This document shows, piece by piece, positions 1 to 7,100 of a stretch of 16,505 bases of DNA (position 1 is the first letter of the stretch; each line of letters opens with the position of its first letter). The position numbers and the translations under genes were made by a program. Below the pieces are notes generated by a model. The model searched no databases. It had not been told where the DNA came from and saw nothing but the letters and a program-made list of their open reading frames with translations. The DNA lies in the NCBI GenBank assembly GCA_023391005.1, contig JAEWBS010000130.1, positions 1 to 16,505 on the forward strand, written 5' to 3'. Source of the stretch: Bacillota bacterium. Its GTDB lineage: Bacteria; Bacillota; Clostridia; Oscillospirales; Ruminococcaceae.

Positions 1-862
1 AGGTGGCACCGTAAACCGGCAGCGTCTGTATCGTGATGCTGTCGGTCGAAAGATCCATACAGGCGTCAAGCAGCGAGCGTATTTCTGAAAAAGGAACCGT
101 CGTTTTGACATGTCCGAAATTCTGCGCCGCAATTTTAAACGCCTTAAATTTACCTAAATTTTTTACCGACTGCATAGCTGAAAACAAAAACTGTTTTTGA
201 ACTTTAAGCCGATCCAAGTCCCCCATCTCATAGCCCTTGCGGTAGCGTAGCAGCCATTCGGCCTGTTCGCCGGTGAGCGTCTGGGAACCGGTCGGAATCG
301 TCTTGCCCGGTAAAAATTCAATAGGTCGCTCTAAATCGACGGTGACGCCGCCAACTGAATCGACGAGCGCACGCACGCCTGCCAGCGTAATAACCGCCGT
401 GCCGTCGACCTGAAGGCCCAGCTGGGAGGAGACGATGCTGCGGATATGCTTTGCGGGGTCGTCGGTGTTAAAATTCAGACAGGCCGAATTGATCTTGCCG
501 GTGGTATACCCCGTGCCGACAAACAGGTCGCGCGGAATTTGCAGCACCTGCACATTCCGGTTGGTCAGATCGAGCTGGGCGTAAATAATCACATCCGCAA
601 GAGAGCGGGTGTGATCAATGCCGCAAAGCAGCAGCCCATAGCGCTCACCGGCCTGTAGCGGCTTTGGCAGCTCGGCGGAATAGTCCGCCTCCTGTTCAAA
701 ATCGGACGGCAGCTCTTCTAAAACCGCCGCATTTTTCGGCTTTTCGACCGACGGCGGACGCCTGCGCTGTTTTGCGATAAGCGCCGAGGTCACGAGCGCC
801 GACGCGGCGAACAGACCCACACAAATCAAAACCGAAAGCAACACCCTGGATTTTTGCGACAA
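1..862 (-). CDS. LytR-CpsA-Psr (LCP) family cell-wall polymer transferase, C-terminus cut by the window edge
   Basis: LCP proteins are membrane-anchored enzymes that move wall teichoic acid, capsule or other glycopolymers from undecaprenyl-pyrophosphate carriers onto peptidoglycan outside the membrane. I translated this frame by hand; 287 codons are visible and the frame is open to the window edge. Residues 1-6 are short and polar, 7-29 form one hydrophobic segment, and a basic stretch (KQRRR) follows, giving an N-in, C-out anchor. The LCP domain covers about 75-235: GIDHTRSLADV (81-91), PRDLFV (110-115, with the Arg-Asp pair), GKINSACLN (122-130), LLRYRKG (204-210) and GDLDRLKVQ (214-222). 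Arg at position 221, usual in the RxxRQ motif, is Val here. I chose a TTG start at 862 because AAAGGGAG lies 9 bases upstream and the anchor begins at once; no ATG fits. It starts 23 bases after nadD-yqeK, so it is probably co-transcribed. The glycopolymer it handles cannot be told from sequence. Confidence 0.88.
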   Translation of the reverse strand, partial: MSQKSRVLLSVLICVGLFAASALVTSALIAKQRRRPPSVEKPKNAAVLEELPSDFEQEADYSAELPKPLQAGERYGLLLCGIDHTRSLADVIIYAQLDLTNRNVQVLQIPRDLFVGTGYTTGKINSACLNFNTDDPAKHIRSIVSSQLGLQVDGTAVITLAGVRALVDSVGGVTVDLERPIEFLPGKTIPTGSQTLTGEQAEWLLRYRKGYEMGDLDRLKVQKQFLFSAMQSVKNLGKFKAFKIAAQNFGHVKTTVPFSEIRSLLDACMDLSTDSITIQTLPVYGAT

Positions 863-871
863 CCGACACAG

Positions 872-879
872 CTCCCTTT
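872..879 (-). promoter_or_regulatory. Ribosome binding site supporting the TTG start of the LCP gene
   Basis: On the minus strand AAAGGGAG sits 9 bases before the TTG at 862-860. It lies in the 23-base gap after the nadD-yqeK stop. No in-frame ATG occurs near the N-terminus, so this site decides the start. Confidence 0.5.
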
Positions 880-885
880 CGAGCC

Positions 886-2061
886 TTAACCCTCCTGCGC
901 AATTTGCAGCAGATAGCGATTATAGGCGTTTAGGGTATCAGTCAGCACGGGTGCGCCGCTTCTTAACAGCTTTTGAAGCGAAAAAGCCAGCGCTTCAAGC
1001 ATGGCCGCTTCAATCGCGCGGTGGGCCTTAGCTTTAAGCGCCTCAACGCCCGGAAAATCGCGATCGGCCGAAATAAGATCGGCCAGATAGACAATCTCCT
1101 CGATGCGCGTCATCTCCCCACGGCCCGTGGTGTGATACCTTACCGCATCTATTATTTGGGCGTTTAGCACCGATAATTCACGCTGAATGTAAATTGCTGC
1201 CGCAAAACCGTGCCATGCCGGAAAGCTCTGCAGGAATACCGGGTCTTTAATTATATCAGAACCTTCGAGAAGATTCAACATTTGGGCCCTTGTCCGCTCC
1301 TTGCAGCAGTCGTGCAACAGCCCCGCGAGATAGGCTGCGTCGCCGTTCTCGCCCCAGGCCTGAGCAAGGCGCAGCGCCTCGCTCGCGACGTTTAACGAGT
1401 GGGTGAACCGCTCGCGCGAGAGCACGCCGCGCAGCCACGCGGTGAGTTCGTCGAGATCGACCAGCAGCCTTTGGGTGCGGCCATACAGTCCGTTTTGGAT
1501 GATATAGCGCTCGACAAGCGGCGGCAGGTTCTCAGACGCGTCGGTCTGTTCCCGCAGTTCGCTTGAGCTGACAATAAGCGGATCGACCGCCACAACCTGC
1601 GTGCGGGCCCCCAAGGCGTTTAGCCGGTCGCGGTGGGCGATCAGGCGCGCTTGCTCATCGGCCTCGCGCGGAATTGCGGCGATTTCGGCCAGCCGCATAA
1701 TTTCGGCAGGGCAGCGCCACTCCTCCACTGTGTAAAACATGTCGCTGCCGACCAACAGAATCAGCTCGTCCTGCGGGCGCTCAACACTGAGCAACCGCAG
1801 CGTGTCGACGGTGTAGCTCTTGCCGCCGCGCACAATCTCAAGATCGCTGACCGTGACCTTGGGGTTATCCCGCACCGCAAGGCGGCACATGGCCAGACGG
1901 TGCCGCGCGTCGATGACGCAATCACTTTCCTTATGCGGCGGCACCGCCGTCGGGATGAGTATCAGCTCATCGAGCGACAGCGCATCGATCAAATGCGCGA
2001 TAAGTGAGAGATGCCCGTTGTGAATGGGATTGAACGTTCCGCCGAAAATGCCTACCTTCAT
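886..2061 (-). CDS. nadD: Fused nicotinate-nucleotide adenylyltransferase (NadD) and YqeK-type HD-domain hydrolase
   Basis: This single 391-residue frame joins two enzymes usually made separately. Residues 1-194 are NadD, which adenylylates nicotinate mononucleotide with ATP to form deamido-NAD. It shows the nucleotidyltransferase motif GGTFNPIHNGHL (7-18) and the VSSSELR motif (164-170), and it ends in the family's typical YIIQNGLYG. Residues 200-391 match YqeK, an HD-superfamily protein for which symmetrical Ap4A hydrolase activity has been described. The candidate metal ligands are H221, H250-D251 (LLHDCCKE), H284, H310 (RYHTTG) and D328 (YLADLIS). Almost no linker separates the halves. 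In B. subtilis nadD and yqeK are adjacent genes, so fusion of neighbours is the simplest origin. The ATG has AAGAGGT 8 bases upstream and lies 33 bases after yhbY. Both sets of catalytic motifs look intact, so I expect a bifunctional protein; that is inference. Confidence 0.95.
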   Translation of the reverse strand: MKVGIFGGTFNPIHNGHLSLIAHLIDALSLDELILIPTAVPPHKESDCVIDARHRLAMCRLAVRDNPKVTVSDLEIVRGGKSYTVDTLRLLSVERPQDELILLVGSDMFYTVEEWRCPAEIMRLAEIAAIPREADEQARLIAHRDRLNALGARTQVVAVDPLIVSSSELREQTDASENLPPLVERYIIQNGLYGRTQRLLVDLDELTAWLRGVLSRERFTHSLNVASEALRLAQAWGENGDAAYLAGLLHDCCKERTRAQMLNLLEGSDIIKDPVFLQSFPAWHGFAAAIYIQRELSVLNAQIIDAVRYHTTGRGEMTRIEEIVYLADLISADRDFPGVEALKAKAHRAIEAAMLEALAFSLQKLLRSGAPVLTDTLNAYNRYLLQIAQEG

Positions 2062-2094
2062 GCAGCCGTACCTCTTTGCCGTGTGTGATGACGC

Positions 2095-2388
2095 TTAATC
2101 GAGCGTGATGATCGGGTCCTTCGGGTTGCGGCGGTAAAGTACGAAGCGCCGGCCGATCGCCTGAACCGACACGGCCCCCGTCTCTCGCGCCAGCAGCTCG
2201 GCCAATTCGCGCGCCGTGTAGGGCGACGACTCGAGCACCGCGCATTTAATCAGCTCGCGCTTGGTCAGCATCTGATCCACCATTGTAATCTGCTCGGGCG
2301 ACAGCTCGTTTTTACCAAACTGCGCGATGGTATCGATGGTCTGCGCCAGCCCTTTGAGCTTGGCGCGCTGCTTGGATGTAATCTCCAT
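2095..2388 (-). CDS. yhbY: YhbY family RNA-binding protein (CRM domain)
   Basis: This is a 97-residue single-domain protein of the CRS1/YhbY (CRM) family, whose bacterial members associate with pre-50S ribosomal particles. The whole protein is the domain: an N-terminal helix (KQRAKLKGLAQ, 6-16), the loop at FGKNEL (24-29), the helix with TKRELIKCAV, and the C-terminal strand GRRFVLYRR. The loop usually reads GKxG; here Glu replaces the second Gly. The ATG has AAGGAG 5 bases upstream. It follows the 248-base structured gap after rdgB and precedes nadD-yqeK by 33 bases. The yhbY-nadD-yqeK order is common in Firmicutes and supports the call. An intrinsic promoter is not obvious; read-through from rdgB is possible. 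Confidence 0.93.
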   Translation of the reverse strand: MEITSKQRAKLKGLAQTIDTIAQFGKNELSPEQITMVDQMLTKRELIKCAVLESSPYTARELAELLARETGAVSVQAIGRRFVLYRRNPKDPIITLD

Positions 2389-2425
2389 AGTTTCTCCTTG
2401 ATATGGGCGATGCCCGATTTGTTTG

Positions 2426-2431
2426 TATAAT
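2426..2431 (+). promoter_or_regulatory. Consensus -10 box (TATAAT) on the plus strand, possible promoter opposite to the operon
   Basis: TATAAT is a perfect sigma-A -10 hexamer and would start a transcript near 2437-2440, a few bases before the imperfect hairpin at 2446-2558. No good -35 box sits at 17 bases: the nearest is TTGATA at 2398-2403, with a 22-base spacer. A lone -10 match in an AT-rich patch may be chance. Confidence 0.2.
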
Positions 2432-2445
2432 GGCTATTGGGAAAC

Positions 2446-2558
2446 GGTGATGACGCGAATGGCCGAGCCGGGGACAGAGGTTGTTGTATGGCTGTGAAGA
2501 ATACCTCTGGGCAGGGAGGGAAACATCCCCCTCAACTCCGTCCAAGCGTGATGCAGCC
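2446..2558. other. Long imperfect hairpin, candidate structured RNA (strand unknown)
   Basis: Read on the plus strand, the apical stem is CAGAGGT/ACCTCTG (7 perfect pairs) with a 21-base loop. Below it GGGG can pair with CCCC, leaving asymmetric bulges. The lower stem is built from GAG/CTC, CG/CG, TGG/CCA and ACGC/GCGT segments with small mismatches, closing with GG/CC. One side of the bulge can form its own small hairpin (GAGGG/CCCTC). Equivalent pairing exists on the minus strand. A long helix interrupted by a large bubble resembles the layout of 6S RNA, but it is shorter than usual and I recognise no diagnostic sequence, so I do not name it. Confidence 0.35.
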
Positions 2559-2582
2559 GATTTAGGCTTAATGGCGCATACA

Positions 2583-2633
2583 TTATTGAACATGCGAACC
2601 AAAACCTTAGTTTATGCGGCTTTTGTTCAATAA
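2583..2633 (-). repeat. Perfect 10-base inverted repeat just after rdgB
   Basis: TTATTGAACA (2583-2592) and TGTTCAATAA (2624-2633) are exact reverse complements around a 31-base loop, starting 3 bases past the rdgB stop. On the minus strand the loop can form a second stem, AACTAA/TTGGTT, with one G-U pair and a GGTT tetraloop. On the plus strand that pair becomes a C-A mismatch, so the fold fits minus-strand RNA better. A rival stem, CGCAT/ATGCG at 2574-2595, uses part of the same sequence. There is no U-run, so it is not a standard terminator. Confidence 0.6.
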
Positions 2634-2636
2634 CCG

Positions 2637-3224
2637 CTACAGCAGCCGGTCAATCTCAGCCAGCATGGCGCGCAGCGCCTTGCCCCGGTGGCTGGCCGCA
2701 TCCTTTTCGGTGTCGGACATGTCCGAGCTGCTTATGTCCCCGACATAGAAGATCGGGTCGTAGCCAAAGCCGTTTTCGCCGCTGGGTTTATAACCTATCT
2801 TGCCCTCAAACGTGCCTTTGAACACATGCTCGCCCTGCGACGTGACCAGCGCGATGGCGCACTCAAAGCGCGCGGTGCGACTGATGTCCGGCACGCCCTC
2901 AAGTTCCTTGATAATGGCGGCATTTTTGATTGTATAGGGCGTTTCCTCGCCGAGGTACCGCGCCGAATAGACGCCGGGGCGACCGTCGAGCGCGTCGATG
3001 CATAAGCCCGAATCGTCCGCCATTGTGGGCAGGCCGGTCGCGGCAAAGACGGCACGCGCCTTGATCAGCGCGTTTTCAGCAAAGGTCTCGCCGTCCTCAA
3101 CGATATTTTTAATCAACTCAGGATCGGGCGGCAGCGTCACGTCGATGCCCTTGGGTTCGAGCATGCGGGCAAACTCAGCAAGCTTACCCTTGTTGTGGGT
3201 GGCGGCGACAAGCGTTTTAGGCAT
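2637..3224 (-). CDS. rdgB: RdgB/HAM1 family XTP/dITP pyrophosphatase
   Basis: The enzyme hydrolyses non-canonical purine triphosphates (dITP, XTP, ITP) to monophosphates and pyrophosphate, keeping them out of DNA and RNA. The 195-residue protein has the normal family length and all main motifs: ATHNKGKLAEF (8-18) for the nucleotide, TMADDSGL (67-74) with the catalytic and metal acidic pair, GENGFGYDPIF (149-159) and SHRGKAL (178-184). The open frame runs 37 codons further upstream into ftsY, but those residues are unlike the family. The ATG at 3224 gives the standard MPKTLVAATHN start and overlaps the ftsY stop by 8 bases, so translation is probably coupled to ftsY. The weak GGTG upstream fits coupling. 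Confidence 0.96.
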   Translation of the reverse strand: MPKTLVAATHNKGKLAEFARMLEPKGIDVTLPPDPELIKNIVEDGETFAENALIKARAVFAATGLPTMADDSGLCIDALDGRPGVYSARYLGEETPYTIKNAAIIKELEGVPDISRTARFECAIALVTSQGEHVFKGTFEGKIGYKPSGENGFGYDPIFYVGDISSSDMSDTEKDAASHRGKALRAMLAEIDRLL

Positions 3225-4098
3225 CGGCGTCACCAAAAATCGCCTCGGCGAATTCGGCGGCGTCAAAGGGGTACAGATCGCCGACCCCCTCGCCCACGCC
3301 GACAAACCGTACCGGTACGGCCACCTCGTCGGCAATGGCGATGACTACGCCGCCCTTAGCGGTGCCGTCGAGCTTGGTTAAAATGATGCCGTTGACGCCG
3401 GCGGCCTCTTTAAAGCGCCGCGCCTGCGCCAGCGCGTTCTGTCCCGTCGTGGCGTCGACAACCAACAGCACCTCAGGCACGCAGCCGGGCAGCTCTTTGG
3501 CGACGACACGCCGGATCTTCGACAGCTCGTCCATCAAATTCTGCTTGTTGTGCAACCGCCCGGCGGTGTCGCAGATGATGACGTCGGTGCCGCGCGCCTT
3601 GCCCGCCTGCAACGCGTCGTGCACAACGGCGGCGGGGTCGGAGCCCTGCGCGTGGGCGATGACCGGCGTTCCGGTCCGCTCACCCCAGATGGTCAGCTGC
3701 TCGATCGCCGCCGCGCGGAAGGTATCGGCTGCGGCGAGCAGCACCTTTTTGCCCTCGGCGGTGTAACGTGCCGCTAATTTGCCGATGCTCGTCGTCTTGC
3801 CCACGCCGTTGACACCGATCATCAGCAACACGCGGGGCGAATCGGTAATGGCATCCGGGCACTGGACGTCAAGAATACCGCGTACGACCTCCTTGATGAC
3901 CGGGCGCAGCTCGACGGCGTCGGTTAGGCGCTGCTTCTTGGCGCGGTCACGCAGCTGTGAGACGATCTTCTCGGCGGTCTGCACGCCGACATCCGCCATG
4001 ATGAGCTGCTCTTCAAGCTCTTCAAAATATTCATCATCGATGCGCGCCGAAAAGGAAATTTTACGCAGTCCCGCGCTGATATTTGAAAAAAGGCCCAT
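3217..4098 (-). CDS. ftsY: Signal recognition particle receptor FtsY
   Basis: FtsY is the membrane-associated SRP GTPase that docks ribosome-SRP complexes at the Sec translocon. The 293-residue protein has an N domain of helices (about 1-85) and the G domain (86-293). Its GTPase motifs are intact: P-loop GVNGVGKT (95-102), DTFRAAA (125-131), DTAGR (177-181) and TKLDGTAKGG (241-250), with the GVGE-GVGDLYPF closing segment near the end. It lacks the long acidic A domain found in E. coli FtsY, which is normal for Firmicutes; the N-terminal MGLFSNISAGLRK is the probable amphipathic membrane-contact helix. AAGGAGG precedes the ATG, and smc ends 18 bases upstream. The smc-ftsY pair is conserved in Firmicutes. 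Here rdgB follows, not ylxM-ffh as in B. subtilis. Confidence 0.97.
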   Translation of the reverse strand: MGLFSNISAGLRKISFSARIDDEYFEELEEQLIMADVGVQTAEKIVSQLRDRAKKQRLTDAVELRPVIKEVVRGILDVQCPDAITDSPRVLLMIGVNGVGKTTSIGKLAARYTAEGKKVLLAAADTFRAAAIEQLTIWGERTGTPVIAHAQGSDPAAVVHDALQAGKARGTDVIICDTAGRLHNKQNLMDELSKIRRVVAKELPGCVPEVLLVVDATTGQNALAQARRFKEAAGVNGIILTKLDGTAKGGVVIAIADEVAVPVRFVGVGEGVGDLYPFDAAEFAEAIFGDADA

Positions 4099-4116
4099 TT
4101 AAACCCCTCCTTGATT

Positions 4117-7100
4117 TTATTTTATGTTAAAGCTCTTCTCAATTTCCGAGACGTTGAGCATCAGGAGCTTTGAGACGCCCTCCTCCTGCATCGTGACGCC
4201 GTAGAGCACGTCGGCCTCCTCCATCGTACCGCGCCGGTGGGTGATGTTGATAAACTGCGTGCGTTCGGTGAGGGTGCGTAAGTACGCGGCAAAGCGCGAG
4301 ACGTTCACATCGTCAAGCGCCGCCTCGATCTCGTCCATCAGGCAAAACGGCGAGGGGTTGACCTTTAAAATCGCAAAGAAGATGGCGATCGCGACAAACG
4401 CCTGTTCGCCGCCCGAGAGCGCCGCGAGATTTTTAATCAGCTTGCCCGGCGGGTGTACCGTGATCTCGATGCCGCTTTCCAGCACGTCTGCGGGGTCGGT
4501 CAGCGACAACGACGCGCTACCGCCCTCGAACAGCTCTCGGAAGGTTTTGCCGAAGTTACGGTTGATCGCTTCGAACTTTTCGGTGAAGATCTCGCACATC
4601 TGGCCGGTCAACTCGGTGATGAGCTTGCCCAGCTCGGCCTTGGCGCGCTCGACGTCGGTCAACTGTCGCGTCAGCTCGCCGTGGCGGGTTGCGACTTCTT
4701 GATATTCCTCTATGGCATCGACATTGACCGAACCCAGCGCCTTAATTTTACCCCGTAGCTCTGAAAGCTGGCGGTTGGCCGCCGCAAGATCCTCAATGCG
4801 CTCGGCAATCTCCTCAGCGGCGGACTGGGTCAGCTCGTACTCGTCATAGAGCTTGGCGACCAGCGTGTCGCGCTCGGTCTGCACGGCGTTTTTCTGCTCG
4901 CCCAAGCGCACAACCTCGCGGTAAAGCCCGTCGCGGCGGGCGCTTTCTTCGCGCTCTCTGGCGCGAAGCGACGCTGTGCGGCGTTCGCTTTCATCCCGCT
5001 CGCGCATCGTCTGGGCAATCAGCGCCTGCGCCTGCTGTGCGCCCGCACGGCCTTGCTCAAGCTTTTGTACAAGCTCAGCAACCTGCGCGTGCGCCTCCTC
5101 AATCTGCGCTTTGAGCTGCGCAATTTTCTGTGTATTCTCGCCGCTTTGCGCGCAGGTTGCGCCAAGCTGCTCGGTCAGGCGGGCAATATCCCCCTGTGCG
5201 GCGGCGATGTCGCGCGCGCAAAGGGCGGACTGCGTTGCGTTGTCGTTTTGCTCACCCAGCAGGATGTCGCGCCGCGCACCAAGCTCGGCACTGCGCGCAC
5301 TGCCCGCGGCAATGTCGTTTTGCAGCGTTTCCAGCTCGGCTGAAAGGGTATCGGTCAGCGTTTTGGCGCTGCCGCTTTTTTGTTTCATCTCCTCGATGCG
5401 GGCGGTCAGCGCCTCGCGCTCGGCGGCGGTCTCGCGCGCCTGCCGTTCGGCGTCCCTTAATCGGGCGATGGCGGCTGAAAGCTCGGCCGTACAGCGGACT
5501 TTATCCTCCTCGCAGGTTCTGCGCCGTGCGGCGATGGCGGCCAGTTCGGCCTCCACGGCGGCCAACTCGGCTGCCGCGGCGTCCCGCCGCTCGGCGAGGG
5601 CTTTGGCCTGCGCTTCGAGCGTTTCGCACTGTTGATTCAGGCGATCAATCTCACCCTGACGGCCCAGAATACCCGCCGATTTGGCGGTGTAGCCGCCGGT
5701 CATCGCGCCGCCCGCGTTGACAACCTGCCCGTCGAGCGTGACAATGCGAAAGCGGTAGCCGTGCTTTTTGGCGATAGTGACGGCGGCGTCGAGATCCTCG
5801 GCCACGACAACACGGCCCAACAGCGAGCTGATGACGCCGTCATATTGCTTGTCATAGCGCACTAAATCACACGCAAGCCCGACAAAGCCATACATCGCGT
5901 CGACGCCACTGGTATCAAGGCGATTTCCCCTGACCGACGTCATCGGCAGAAAGGTTGCGCGCCCCGCCTTGGCCGATTGTAAAAGGCCGATGGCCCGCTT
6001 GCCGGTTTCTTCATTGTCGGCGACGATGTTCTGCATTGCACCGCCAAGCGCCGTCTCAATCGCAACGGTGTGCGCGTCGTCAACGGTGATCAGCGACGAC
6101 ACCGGTCCGTGCAGCCCCTTGACGGCGCCAGCCCGCGCCTGATTCATAATGTATTTGATGGATTGGCCGAAGCCCTCCATGTTTTTATCCATGTCGGACA
6201 GCAGGCGCGCACGCGCGCGGCGCTCGCCTATTTTCTGCCGCAGGTCGTTTAGCTGGGCGTCAAACTCCGCGACCTTCTGCTTGCGGCTGTTTTGCTTGAG
6301 CAAATAGCCTTTTGCTTCGTTGTCTAACGAAACAAGCGTTTCGTCAATTTCAACCAAAAGCTGTTCGCACTCACGTTTATCATTTTGCGCGTCGGCCACG
6401 GCCTGTTCACGGGCGCTCTGCGCCTGCGCGATGGCCGCGATGCGCTCGGCGCTCTCGCCCAGCAGCGTCGCCGCCGCCGCAGAATCAAGTCGGGCACTTT
6501 CAATCGCTTCAAACGCGCCGGCACGGCGGGTTCTCAACGCGTTGAGTTCGGCCGCGCAGCGCTGCTGCGCCTCGGCCAGTTCGTTGAGCTGCCGGGTCAG
6601 CGTCTCTTTTTGCGCCGCCAGCGCTTCAAGCGTTTGCCGCCGCTGCAAAAGCGCCTGCCGCGCCGTTTCAAGCTCGGCCTCGACCTCGCTCTGCGAGCGC
6701 CCGGCCTGCTCGATCTGCGCCTCAATTTCTTTAATCGACCGCTCGTGGTGACCGATGTCGTTTTGTAAGACCGCCTTTTGCGACTCGAATGACGCAGCCA
6801 GTTCGCTATAGCGGTTCATCTCGGCGCGCTGCGCTTCAATCGCGACCATCAGCGCACGGCCACGCTCCATCTCCTCGGCAAATTCCTGCTCGCACTCGGT
6901 CACAGCGCTGTCGGCCGCGTCAAAATCGGCCTGTGCGAGCAGCAGCTTATCTTCAATCGCCGCCGCGCGGGTACCGAGCTGTGTGAGTGTGTGCATCCAA
7001 ACCGAAACCTCAAGCTGCTTCTTCTCACCTGCCAGCTCAAGGAATTTTTGCGCTTTTTCTGATTGCTGCTTTAAGGGCGCCAAACGCCCGTCGAGCTCGG

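Larger units (their letters stand above)
2389..2636. other. 248-base non-coding gap rich in inverted repeats between rdgB and yhbY
   Basis: I see no convincing coding sequence here. The one long minus-strand frame across the gap (2312-2602) runs into yhbY in another frame and has no family resemblance. The gap holds several nested inverted repeats, listed separately. These are a perfect 10-base repeat at 2583-2592/2624-2633, a long imperfect hairpin at 2446-2558, and an 8-base pairing (one G-U on the minus strand) between 2628-2635 and 2432-2439 that would enclose almost everything. A 4-base stem, GGGC/GCCC, sits at 2405-2415 just before the yhbY ribosome binding site. No hairpin is followed by a clear U-run on the minus strand. 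It could be a structured RNA, a processed spacer or a regulatory leader for yhbY. I cannot assign it to a known RNA family. Confidence 0.6.

Noticed and set aside
1633..2007. Plus-strand frame of 124 codons
   Set aside because: Antisense to the NadD domain, whose motifs are unambiguous; the frame resembles no family.
2446..2558. Naming the imperfect hairpin as 6S RNA
   Set aside because: The helix-with-bubble layout is suggestive, but the element is shorter than usual and I can point to no diagnostic sequence; a covariance-model search would be needed.
2312..2602. Minus-strand frame of 96 codons across the rdgB-yhbY gap
   Set aside because: It reads into yhbY in another frame, has no family resemblance, and covers the inverted repeats, which better explain the sequence.
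2389..2636. SRP RNA, tmRNA or T-box leader in the gap
   Set aside because: None of their hallmark sequences (GGAAGGAAGCAGCC-like tetraloop region, tRNA-like end with tag frame, or the T-box antiterminator motif) is present.
3217..4098. FtsY as N-terminally truncated
   Set aside because: It lacks the acidic A domain of E. coli FtsY, but that is normal in Firmicutes, and its ribosome binding site and start are clear.
4976..5635. Long plus-strand open frame of 219 codons, rich in Ser, Ala, Arg and Cys
   Set aside because: It lies opposite the smc coiled coil. Its composition is what GC-rich coiled-coil codons give when read on the other strand, and it has no recognisable domain.
6320..6751. 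Plus-strand frames opposite smc
   Set aside because: Low-complexity Ser/Ala/Cys/Arg translations antisense to an intact smc; no domain seen and no reason to prefer them.
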